Positions 10,448 to 19,998 of a stretch of 64,000 nt of DNA are shown in pieces; the first letter of the stretch is position 1, and each line of letters starts with the position of its first letter. The stretch comes from Furcasterigmium furcatum (lineage: Eukaryota; Ascomycota; Sordariomycetes; Glomerellales; Plectosphaerellaceae), in the NCBI GenBank assembly GCA_001599815.1, contig BCIA01000004.1, positions 2,012,047 through 2,076,046 of the forward strand, given 5' to 3'. The notes under the pieces are model-generated. The model ran no database searches. It saw only the letters and a program-made list of their open reading frames with translations, and had not been told where the DNA came from. The position numbers were made by a program, and so were the translations under genes.

Positions 10448-11539
10448 GGCGACTCGGTAGAGGGAGTTTCACTGAACATGTGGCTTAGATTCGCGGGATC
10501 TTTGGAGCCCAGACATTCCCGCTGGGTATGGAGGAAACTTTGCCAAGGTGACAATTGGAGCTCATAACCTCGGGATCACGATGGCTTCTGGCCTGTTTGT
10601 TAGATAACTACTCTAGTGCGGAACAACAGCTTCTCGGGGCCATTCTTTTGACCCCAAATCCGGCATCTCGGTTCATGGGAGTCGACCCAGAGCCCAGCCA
10701 AATGCCTTGCCCGTCCTTCCAGATCAGGGAGCCCCGTGCTTTTCCGCCATCACGATCTCGGCCCAGTTCCACAGCACTCTGGCTACGAGAGAAGAAACCC
10801 GGCCGTCCTGGAGATGATTTCACATCAGTTTCTGGACTGGGCTCAAGGGCGGTTTCAAGCTACGTGGCCGGAGTCGCGTTTTCGAATTCTAGACCTGAGT
10901 CCGCAGATAGGTAACGCACTCTCTTTAGCATTGATCTCAAAGGAAATATATAGTCTGCGCTGGCAGCCCGTCGATTCCGTCGTCTTTCCAGCTTAGGCAT
11001 CGTTGTTCGAGGCGTTGGTGGTGAAGCTAATCAAGCACCGACCGGGGTCCGTCCCCCTGGAAAAACTGCCAGCCCAGGTGTTAAGGACGCCACCTGTGGG
11101 TGCGGTACCCGCTATCGTCACCTCTTGCTAGGGACTAAGATAGGCAATCGGAGTCCCTCGGTTGGGGTCATGGATGTCGACAAGACTACACTCCTACCTT
11201 TTTGAGTACCAGAGAGGTACACATTGGCTGCCTCTTCAACGGATCAATCAGAAATGGCCTGTCGACATGGAGGTGAGCAGATCACGACACCCATCGACCC
11301 GAAGCTGACGACGGGCTGTTTAGGTAGCCATATAAGTTATCGCAGCAACAGGGTTCTGGGTTGACCACCCCAGACGCCTCGAACCAGGCAGCAGCAATTC
11401 GCCGGCATAAGTAAGTCGACCCGAGGACTGGGACTCAACAACACCACACACACGCGACCTCACTCACACACCACACCGTGACCTCTCCTCAGCCCTACAG
11501 CCCTCACCGAGTAAGACATTGCTGATTCGGCCATCATCC
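10448..11539 (+). other. Intergenic region, no gene seen
   Basis: No open frame with family-like sequence is apparent. The last 150 bases before the ankyrin gene are rich in CA and ACAC, as in a promoter or leader. Confidence 0.5.
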
Positions 11540-13540
11540 ATGTCGATGGACTCCGCAATCGCCGCATCGTGCGACGCCATCGCGCAACGCGTCATTTCCA
11601 CCTCGGCCAACATAGACCATGTCGTCAAGAGCGTGAACCCCGAGAGTTACAAGCTGCAACGACTTCTCGCTCTGTCAGGGAGCCTTTCCAGGCTCAGGAA
11701 CTCAATTGACAGGCTCAGGGAAGCCGTCGCCGCCGCGACCGACACCTCGCATTCCGTCCAGAGCGCACTCAACGTCGCTATCCAGCCATGCGCCGACGCC
11801 ACCACCACCATTGAGGACCAGATTCAAAAGCTCGAAGTGGGATTCAACATCGACAGCCTCAATGTCACGCTCGTGGCCGAGTACTCTGAGCACCAGATCG
11901 CCAATGCTCACCTCTTTGAAATCCTAGCCGACTTGATACACATCTCGCCGGCTGACAAGCAAGAGGCAAGATATGCCGACATTCAGGGCCGGGAGGCCCT
12001 GCACAAAGCCGTCGAGGCCTCGGCGCAGATCCTCCAGCACGGCGACACTCCTCTGTACGTATCTGGCGCGCCGGGACAGCCTCCAGCAGCAGAGGATAAG
12101 GGAAAGGAAAAGGCTTCCGAGGGCGGCTTCTTCTCCTCCGTCTCACACTCGTTCAAGGCCATGACCTCGGCCCTAAGAGCAAAGCCCGAGCCCATCGTCG
12201 TGGCATTGTGCGAGTCTGCCAAGCTGGGCAACGTCGCTCACCTGAAGGGCTTCGTCGCCCAGGGCGTCAACATCAACGGCCAGAACGAGGACGGGTACAA
12301 CGCGCTGATATGCGCCGCCCGGGAGAACCAGGTCGAGGCCGTCCAGTACCTCCTCTCCGCCGGCGCCGACCTCGCCTCGAGGGACTCGTTCGCCGGCAAG
12401 CGCAAGTCCGCCCTGTTCCACGCCGCCGAGTGCGGCCACCTCGCCCTCGTCGAGGTCCTGCTCAACGCCGGCGCCGACCCCCGCGAGAGGTCCTCGTGGA
12501 CCGGCAGCCCGGCCTTCGTCGAGGTGGCCTGCAGCGACCACCTCGACGTCCTCAAGCTCCTCCTCGACCGCGGCGCCGACCCAAAGGTCTCCTCCTTCAA
12601 CGGCCGCACCGTCTTCATCCACGCCCTCCGCGCCGGGAAGCTCGACCAGCTGCGCCTCCTCCACAAGTACGGCGCCAACATCGACGCCCACGACATCTCC
12701 GGCCAGCCCGCCCTGCACATCGCCCTGGGCCAGGACCGCATGGACATCGTCGAGTTCCTCCTCCAGCACGGCGCCGACATCAACGCCCGCGACTTCTCCG
12801 GCCACACCATGCTCGACACCGCCGTCGCCAAGAACAACCACGACCTGGCCACGTACCTCCTCCACCGCGGCGCGAACCCCAACACCTCCGACTTCCAGGG
12901 CCGCCCCCTCATCGCCCGCCTCGTCGACCGCGCCACCGCCGCCGAGGCCGACGCCCACAGCACCCTTGCCAAGCTCGTCCTCGAAAAGGGCGCCAGCCCC
13001 AACCAGACCGACTCCTGGGGCGAGCCGCTCCTCACCCACGTCATGACAAAGGGCAACACCGCCCTGCTGGCCGCCTTCCTCGAGCATAGGGCGAACCCCA
13101 ACACGGCCTTCCGCCGCAACGAGACGCCGCTGCTCTACGCCCTCGCCGAGGGCCGCACCCTCCATGCCACCATGCTGCTCGATCACGGCGCCGACCCGAA
13201 CCTGTCCAACGGCGAGGGCAAGATGCCCCTCGTCGAGGCGATAGTCATGGGCCGCCCCGACCTCGTCGAGCTTCTGCTGCGGAAGGGGGCCGATCTCAAC
13301 CGCGCAGGGAAGGTGAAGCCCGCGGCGCTGGCGAAGATCCTGAACAATCCCGAGGTGTGTCGCCTGCTGGTGGCCAAGGGGGCCGAGGGCCCGGTGGCGC
13401 TGCCGACTCGTCCGGCGCCGGCGGCGCGGGAGTCATCTAGTAGGAGCGAAGGCCCTGTCCCGGCAGCGCCGGTGGTTGTCGGCGGCGAGGACGTCGATGA
13501 TGGGTTACCCGCCTACACGCCGCGGACCACGGGCCTGTAG
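11540..13540 (+). CDS. Ankyrin-repeat protein with helical N-terminal domain (paralogue A)
   Basis: Intronless, about 666 residues. Residues 1-135 are predicted all-helical, with a pattern (LQRLLALSGSLSRLRNSIDRLREA, then CADATTTIEDQIQKL) like the Helo-like/NLR N-terminal domains found on fungal STAND and ankyrin proteins. A low-complexity linker follows, then the conserved pre-repeat block GGFFSSVSHSFKAM and about 11-12 ankyrin repeats from residue 220 to 620 (GADxxxR, GANPNT and similar turns). The tail is Pro/Ala-rich and ends in LPAYTPRT. Such proteins are thought to work in protein-protein recognition, including self/non-self responses; that role is inferred. The start is the ATG at 11540. 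The third codon is also Met. A second copy of the same architecture lies at 56063-58201. Confidence 0.8.
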   Translation: MSMDSAIAASCDAIAQRVISTSANIDHVVKSVNPESYKLQRLLALSGSLSRLRNSIDRLREAVAAATDTSHSVQSALNVAIQPCADATTTIEDQIQKLEVGFNIDSLNVTLVAEYSEHQIANAHLFEILADLIHISPADKQEARYADIQGREALHKAVEASAQILQHGDTPLYVSGAPGQPPAAEDKGKEKASEGGFFSSVSHSFKAMTSALRAKPEPIVVALCESAKLGNVAHLKGFVAQGVNINGQNEDGYNALICAARENQVEAVQYLLSAGADLASRDSFAGKRKSALFHAAECGHLALVEVLLNAGADPRERSSWTGSPAFVEVACSDHLDVLKLLLDRGADPKVSSFNGRTVFIHALRAGKLDQLRLLHKYGANIDAHDISGQPALHIALGQDRMDIVEFLLQHGADINARDFSGHTMLDTAVAKNNHDLATYLLHRGANPNTSDFQGRPLIARLVDRATAAEADAHSTLAKLVLEKGASPNQTDSWGEPLLTHVMTKGNTALLAAFLEHRANPNTAFRRNETPLLYALAEGRTLHATMLLDHGADPNLSNGEGKMPLVEAIVMGRPDLVELLLRKGADLNRAGKVKPAALAKILNNPEVCRLLVAKGAEGPVALPTRPAPAARESSSRSEGPVPAAPVVVGGEDVDDGLPAYTPRTTGL

Positions 13541-13764
13541 CTACTCCTCGTAGTTGAGGTCACGGAGCACGAGTCACATGAGTAAACGATCAACGAGGAC
13601 GGGGTAATTATGTGCCAGGAAGACATGTGGTCTTCTTTCATATGTACAGCGGCCTACTGGCCATGCTGCCTCGAAATTATGTACAATAAAGCGTTCAATC
13701 CTTCTTCCAGCCCGCCGAATTAGAGCACACCACGCATTACATCGCCGATCGGCGCACCCGGGGC

Positions 13765-15010
13765 TTAAGACCAGATGGTCGAGGCGCCCTGCCTCGCGCC
13801 GCTCTTGGGCAGCAGGAAGTCGCTCGAGGCGATCTTGCCGTTCGCGAGACGGGCGCCCTTGACCAGCGCGGTCGAGGTCGACACGAACGCCGCGTCGTTC
13901 CAGGTGGCGCTGCCGTCCCACGAGTTGCCTGAGCCCTTGTGGTTCTTGAGCGAGGTCTGCGACGCCTTGGCCGTGGCGCCGTTGTTGTTCGCGGCGATGT
14001 TGTTGTTCAGCGTCGTCGCGGAGACGGTGGTCTGGAAGCCGACCTGGCCGTTCTTCCAGGCCGTGTTGCGCGTCATCGTCATCTTGCCCGTCATCTTGTT
14101 GTCCGTGAAGCCCTTGGCGGCGTTCTGGAAGGCGATGCAGTTGGTCACGGTGTGGTCGCCGTTGCCGGTGCTGCCGGACGGCAGCCCGCCGAGCTTGAAG
14201 CCGTTGCCGTCGCCTTCGAAGGGGGAGAAGCCCCAGCGGTTGACGCCGTTGCCCCAGGCGATGGTGTCGATGATGGTGACAGGACCCTTGAACTCCCTGG
14301 TGTATGGTGAGTGGAAAGACTCGACGGGATGCATGAAGGAAGGCTTACCAGAGATCCAGGCCGTCGTCGACGTTCTCCCAGAGACGGGCGCCACGAAGGA
14401 CGTTGCCCGTGCCAGAGCCCTGCTTCAGAGCGAAGCCGTCGGCGCTCTCGCCATTCTTGCGAGGGTCGCGGTTCCTGTAGGAGTCGAGGAAGATGATCTG
14501 GTTGTTGTTCAGGGCACCCTCGAGGTGGAAGCCGGTCTCATAGTTGTCGTGGGTGACGATGCTCTCGAAGTAGTTGTTGGAGCTATCACGGACATAGACG
14601 CCGTAGGGCCCGTTGATGAAGGTGAGCTTGTAGATCTTCCAGTAGTTGGCCTTCTCGATGTGGAAGATGCCGCGCTGCGGGTTGGCGAGAGAGCCGCCGA
14701 CGGGGGCCGGCGTGCCGGGCAGGTTCTCGCCGTCGATGGTCACCTTCTCGCTGCCATAGGCGGAGATTGTGTAGGGCTTGCTTGAGGTGCCGCTCTTGGT
14801 GATCTGGATGTTGGTCGTGGGGGCGTATGTTCCGGCGCGGAGATAGATGTTGTCGCCAGCGACGGCCTTGTTGACGGCGACCTGGATGGACTTGAGAGGA
14901 GCGCTGATGGAGCCTGCCGCGCTGTCCGAACCGGAAGGAGAAACGAAGATATCAGCAGCCGAGACCAGCGCAGCGAAGGCCGCGGCCGAGAAGAGAGCGA
15001 ATGACTTCAT
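13765..15010 (-). CDS. Secreted PL9-type polysaccharide (pectate) lyase
   Basis: A right-handed beta-helix lyase expected to cleave polygalacturonate or rhamnogalacturonan in plant cell wall by beta-elimination. Exons are 14349-15010 and 13765-14296, 397 residues. Signal peptide MKSFALFSAAAFAALVSA is followed at once by DIFVSPSGSDSAAGS, the usual opening of this family. Helix-coil motifs include GIFHIEKANYWKIYKL, NGPYGVYVRD, DGLDLWEFKGPV and GDGNGFKLGG. The intron at 14297-14348 is GTAAGC...ACCAG, and splicing restores DLW-EFK. The start is chosen at the signal peptide; an upstream in-frame Met at 15034 is less likely. Confidence 0.82.
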
Positions 15011-16058
15011 TGTAGAAGAAAAATGGGGGGTCAAGAAGGGTATGGGAAGGAAGCTCGGTCTAGGATGACTGGCAGTGCTCTTGGCCGTTCTTATACAACA
15101 TCACGGACGGGGGGCTCTCAGCAAAGCTCATGCCAAGTCGTGAGCAGCTTATGTCGCCATTCATGCCCCGGAACCTTCCATCCCTACTCTCATTTGGGCG
15201 TCCAGAGCCGCGTGAGGCTCTCTCTCTTTGGTGGAACCGGGCTAGCCGTGTCATATAAGTTGCGGAGCAGGGCCTAAAGCAGTAATCAGATAAATGCCAG
15301 GGTCCTCGGCGGGGTTCGTCTGATTGAGAAGGAGAATTTAGTCTTGAATGCCGTGATTCGTATTGGTACTAGCTTGGGTGTTGCGGACGGACGAGGGACA
15401 CTCCGTCTGAAGTCCAGGTGCCCCCTCCGCTGGGTGGCTTCAGCCAGATGTGTGCTTTTGGCAACCAGTCTTGGCCTTTCATCGAGGACTCTGTCGCTGT
15501 GGCCTCGCGACAAAGCCTCACTGGCCATGGCTCTCGGGGAAACGACGAGGTCCCAGGACCATGAATCGCGAGGGACCGGGCTGCCGGGGTAGTCCATGTG
15601 GGATTCGGAGCATCACCCGAGCTTGTTTGACACCCTTGTCCCCGTCATGTCGGGAACCAATGAGCTGCATGCGACGCACATGCACTCCAGAGATCCAGAC
15701 CACCTAGGCATCTGTCGCTTCCCCTTCATTTCGTCAATCCGGGAGAGGCCGTAAATCTGCGGTGCTTTGCGCCGAATCATGTAATCTTGCCAAGTGATCT
15801 GGCGGCGCTGAATACGATTGAGCCGGGGTGTGCGGCTTGCTCCGGTGACCGTGATATGGACGCGATATCACCTCGTATGCAATGGTGTCGAAGCAAGACA
15901 CTTGCAACCAGGATGAGCGCCGTCAGTGCACGGGTCGATGGGCAAGTCTTGCGGTTCTTCGTTCAGAAGGGCATCAACCCAGGGTATCATTTGGTTGTCT
16001 ACCATAACTCCACGCTGAAAAGTCAAAGTTGGTGGACGAGAACTCGACGAGAGTCCAG
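15011..16058. other. Intergenic region, no gene supported
   Basis: This is the upstream region of the PL9 gene and the 3' side of MED18. A TATA-like element (minus strand GTATAA, 15091-15096) lies about 80 bp upstream of the lyase ATG. The rest shows no recognisable gene. Confidence 0.45.
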
Positions 16059-16932
16059 CTATTGCGACCCGACCGTCATGACCTGCGGTAGCGGCGCCGG
16101 GGCACTCCTCATCTCGACCGCGACCCGGGTATCGTGGATCCTCCTGTCAAAGGTCTTGAAGTCAAAGACGCCCTCGAGCTCGCGGCGGATGCTGGCGAGC
16201 TGCTCGTGCGCCTTGAGAGCCTCGTCCGGCTTGTTGTCCTGGAGAACGTGCGCCTTGATGAGGAAGATCCATCGCTTTCCGGGATCGGTGGGAGTGAACA
16301 TGGTCTCCCACTGGCCCACGGTGGCGAGAGGGTTGCCGTCACCGGAGGGCTGGAGGGCGTAGTGGCGGAAGAGGCAGAACTCGACGTCGTCGCGGAAGAA
16401 CTGGTAGACCTCTTCTACGGCCTCGCTTTTTAACCTGGGGTGGGTGAGCGCTGAACACAGCCAGAGACTTGCAGACAACTTACACGTAGTTGTTGTCCCT
16501 CATGATGGAGGGGAGGTTCCTTTGCTCCCAGATCTCGGTCTTCTTGCGCTGGGTGATTCCTGCGGCGGCGCCCTTCTGAGGCGGATCAGGGAAATCGGTC
16601 CATCGCAAGACGCCGGGCTGGGCATCGAAGTTGGACGGAGTGTCGGTGCCGAAGTCCTTGTCCTTGAACACCTCGTACCGCGCCTGGACGATGTACGACT
16701 GGCGGCTCAACTGCTGGTGCAGCTCCTTCCACAGGCCAGGGACGTCCTTGCGCTGGCCAGTCTTGATGATGGATGACTGGTTGTTGATGCCATTCGGGCG
16801 AGCAGGTCCTTTGAAATAGAGGACTCGTTGCAAACTCTCCCATGCCGGCATGGCGCAGAGGCCGCTCAGGATGGAGCAGGTCGCCTTGATGTCCTCATCG
16901 CGGACTATCGTGGAGAGGAAGACCTCGTACAT
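16059..16932 (-). CDS. MED18: Mediator complex subunit 18
   Basis: This is the head-module Mediator subunit (Srb5 in yeast), which helps RNA polymerase II initiation in the nucleus. Exons are 16484-16932 and 16059-16434, 274 residues, normal for fungal Med18. Family blocks are MYEVFLSTIVRDED, CAMPAWESLQRVLYF, LWKELHQQLSRQSYIVQARYEV, LRWTDFPDPP, NLPSIMRDNN, EEVYQFFRDDVEFC and the C-terminal GVFDFKTFDRRIHDTR. The intron at 16435-16483 is GTAAGT...CCCCAG. The gene is divergent from the PNKP-like gene, with about 300 bp between the start codons, so the two probably share a promoter region. Confidence 0.9.
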
Positions 16933-17228
16933 GGCGGCGGCGGCCCCCGGGTTCCTCGACTGAATGTATAGGTCGTACTGGCGTCGGATGGTTGTTTGGT
17001 GAGAGGTTGAGATTGGGTGGACGTGGGTGAGTAGGTGAGTTGCGATGTCAATGAGCTTGAAAGGCCCAGTGGAAGGTGCATTGGGGCCTTTGACGGGTCA
17101 CGTGGGTTCCTGTGCTGGTCGCGCTTGGAACGCGCTGGGAGGTGCTCGAGGTGCCCCACCATGACCTGGACCTGCCCGTCCCGTCTCCAACTTCACCATC
17201 GGAAGGGCGCCAGTTGCATGAGCGGGCG

Positions 17229-18963
17229 ATGCGTTCTCTTTCTTGCATTTTAGCCATTCGTCCGACCCCGAAGCCTCTCTTCGCGAGGAACTTCGCTCTC
17301 GCAAATCTCCGACACCTCGTCGCCATGTCTCCAACCCCGACAAGCAGCAAGCGAAAGCCGGCGGACGCGCCCATCTCCCCTCCGCCCGTGAAGCGCAAAC
17401 TTGCCTCCAGCACCACAAGTACGTCGCCAGCTCGCGAATCTCCCGTTGCAAACTCCATCTGACTATCTACAGAGAGCGCCGTCGCAACCTTCTTCACACC
17501 AGCCTCCCAGAAACCGAAGGACCGCACCATCTGGTCTGAACGAGCCCCAAACGACGACACCCCTGCGACGCTGCTCGTCGCCCGCTACGAGCCCGAACAA
17601 TTAGATAAGGGCCGCGGTCCGAAGAGGAGGAAGGTTGCTGCTTTTGATCTGGATTCCACCCTCATCACCACAGCCTCGGGCAAGCGGCATGCATCGGAGG
17701 CCACGGATTGGAAGTGGTGGCACCCCTCTGTGCCTGGCCGTCTGAAGCAACTCTACGACGACGAAGGGTATGCCGCGCCCTCTCAAACCTGTTTGCACAA
17801 CTAAACCGCCCCAGATACCGAGTCATCATCGTCTCCAACCAGGCAGGCCTCACCCTGCACCCCGATCCCAAGGCGAAAGGCCCGAAAGCCGGCACCAAAG
17901 ACCGTGTCAGCGCCTTCAAGCAGAAATGCAGTGCCATACTCGCGCAACTCGACCTCCCGATATCCCTCTATGCCGCCACCGGCAAAGATCTGTACCGAAA
18001 ACCGCGGCCCGGAATGTGGAAAGAGCTCTGCGAGGACTGGGACATCACCGACGAAGTGGATCTCGAGAACAGTTTCTTCGTCGGAGACGCGGGAGGCCGG
18101 ACGGCCGTTCTCAGCAGCGACAAAAAGTCCAAGGGCACGGCCAAGGACTTCAGCTGCTCCGACCGAAACTTCGCCCACAACGTCGGCGTCACGTACCAGA
18201 CGCCGGAGGAGTTCTTCCTCGGAGAGGCTCCTCGAGACTTTGTCAGAGACTTCGATCTCACACAGTTCGCCACGGACGAGAGTGACGCAAAGGAGCCCAA
18301 GGTCATATTCGAGAAGAAAAACGACAGGGACGTTGTTCTCTTCTGCGGCCCTCCGGGAGCCGGCAAGAGTTCGTTCTTCTGGAAGCACCTGAAGCCCCTA
18401 GGATATGAGCGGATCAACCAGGACCTCCTGAAGTCGTCAGTCTGATCATTCCGTCTCTGAGTAGGCATGAGCTGACGAACTGCACAGAAGAGACAAGTGC
18501 ATTAAGGTGGCACGGGAATGCCTGGAAAACGGCCAATCCGTGGCGATAGGTTTGTGACAGACCGTCATGTCGCTGGGAGAATGCCGCTGACCCGGGCAAC
18601 AGACAATACCAACGCCGAACCCGATACGCGAGCAATCTGGATAGACCTTGCCAATAAACACAAGCTTCCCATCCGATGCGTCTGGTTCAAGACGCCCCTG
18701 ACCATCTGCGAGCACAACGACGCTGTCCGGTCGCTGAACACATCGGTATGGTATTCGGTTCCCCGCCGCCGCAACTTGTTCTGACCAGCTCGTAGATGAA
18801 CCCCGAATCTCGCACGGTACTGCCCAAAATGGCATTTAACAGCTTCAAGTCTCGGTTCAAAGAGCCAAAGATGAAGGAAGGCTTCCAGGACGTGACAGAG
18901 GTGGAGTTCGAGTTCAGGGGGAGTAAGGAGGAGCATGGCATCTGGGCGCGGTACTGGCTCTGA
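17229..18963 (+). CDS. Polynucleotide kinase 3'-phosphatase
   Basis: A DNA end-repair enzyme that removes 3'-phosphates and phosphorylates 5'-OH ends at strand breaks. Exons are 17229-17418, 17473-17767, 17815-18435, 18488-18549, 18603-18745 and 18796-18963. From the Kozak-like ATG at 17325 the product is 460 residues; from the upstream in-frame ATG at 17229 it is 492. The N-terminus carries basic KRK clusters (nuclear signal-like). The phosphatase motif is FDLDSTLI, with SNQAG and the Arg-Pro RKPRPGMW block. The kinase P-loop is CGPPGAGKSSF, followed by NQDLLKSRDKC, DNTNAEPDTR and VWFKTP. The C-terminal block is NSFKSRFKEPKMKEGFQDV. All introns are short GT-AG; five junctions keep frame. Confidence 0.88.
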
Positions 18964-19294
18964 GGCGCTTGCGGTGGCCTGTCCAAGAATCCCAAGTCGT
19001 TAGATTCAGATCTATGAATATCTCACCTCAAATCGAGAAACCCATGAACACTTATTCCTGCCTCTGTTTTGTATTTGGGGTGAACATGCGGGGAGCTTAG
19101 GCCGATGCGCATCGGAACAAGCAGCCACCTCGGCTCTTCCCGGGCCCCACTACTTCGGCTCCCGATCTTGCCACCCCGAATCTCTAAACTCTGCCTTCCC
19201 TCATCACCACCACCAACAGTTGCTCCCACCTGCAACCTCGCCGCGCAACACCAACTCAACAATCTACTCGCCCGTCGCACGACTCACCGCCACA

Positions 19295-19738
19295 ATGTCT
19301 CGCCTCCTCCGTCTCCTCCCCCGAACCCGCCCCCTCAGCGCATCCCCCGTCCTCGCGCGCCCTTACTCCTCGTCGCCCTTCCAATCCGGCCCCTCCCCTC
19401 CCCGCCTCCCGGCCTCCCAACAGGCCGAATTCGAGCGCCTCCAGCGCGAAGCCTCTGTCTCCTCCGCCTTCACAACCGACTCTCCCACCCCCGCGACCTC
19501 CCCGAGCCACACCACCAACGCCGCCGCGACGCCACCGCCCGCAGCTGCCGAGGCCGTAGAGGCCGCAGCCGAGACGAAGGGCACAGACTTCAACAGCGGC
19601 ATCTTCCGCGGCGCGCCGCCCGAGTTCGACGGCGACGTGAACCCCAAGACCGGTGAGGTCGGCGGGCCCAAGAACGAGCCGCTGCGGTGGGGAGGCGACG
19701 GCGACTGGAGCTACAACGGGCGCGTGACGGATTTCTAA
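19295..19738 (+). CDS. Succinate dehydrogenase assembly factor 4 homologue
   Basis: A mitochondrial matrix chaperone that binds flavinylated Sdh1 during complex II assembly (Sdh8 in yeast). 147 residues, single exon. The N-terminus is an Arg/Ser/Leu-rich presequence (MSRLLRLLPRTRPLSASPVLARP). The diagnostic C-terminal DUF1674 block is NPKTGEVGGPKNEPLRW...GDWSYNGRVTDF, ending exactly at the stop as in the family. The middle is an Ala/Pro-rich spacer. The start is set by CACAATGTC; earlier in-frame codons are non-ATG. It converges with RXT3, 260 bp stop to stop. Confidence 0.9.
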   Translation: MSRLLRLLPRTRPLSASPVLARPYSSSPFQSGPSPPRLPASQQAEFERLQREASVSSAFTTDSPTPATSPSHTTNAAATPPPAAAEAVEAAAETKGTDFNSGIFRGAPPEFDGDVNPKTGEVGGPKNEPLRWGGDGDWSYNGRVTDF

Positions 19739-19998
19739 GGACCGGGACAAGACCCGGCCAGGCCGACTCCGGACATCAGCATCACCACAGCTGTCCGGAC
19801 GAAACGAGCATCCATGCATGCACCACCACATGCACTGTACAACAACATTGTCTCGATACGCGGAAGATGGGTATTTGAATTACAACTAGTATAGGCCGTG
19901 CAATGCCATCCAAACTCGCTCCCTCGCCCGAATCCAGGCCGTCGACGGCTATGTCCTGATGTTTGGTATCGTACACGTTCCGGAGATCGATTGCTCGC

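Noticed and set aside
12208..13089. 293-codon Arg/Pro-rich frame on the ankyrin strand
   Set aside because: Shifted reading of repeat DNA; extreme Arg/Pro content is typical of an off-frame GC-rich gene.
12173..13186. 337-codon open frame antisense to ankyrin gene A, Gly/Val/Glu-rich
   Set aside because: Third-position C bias of the sense gene removes stops on the other strand; the product is low-complexity and unlike any protein.
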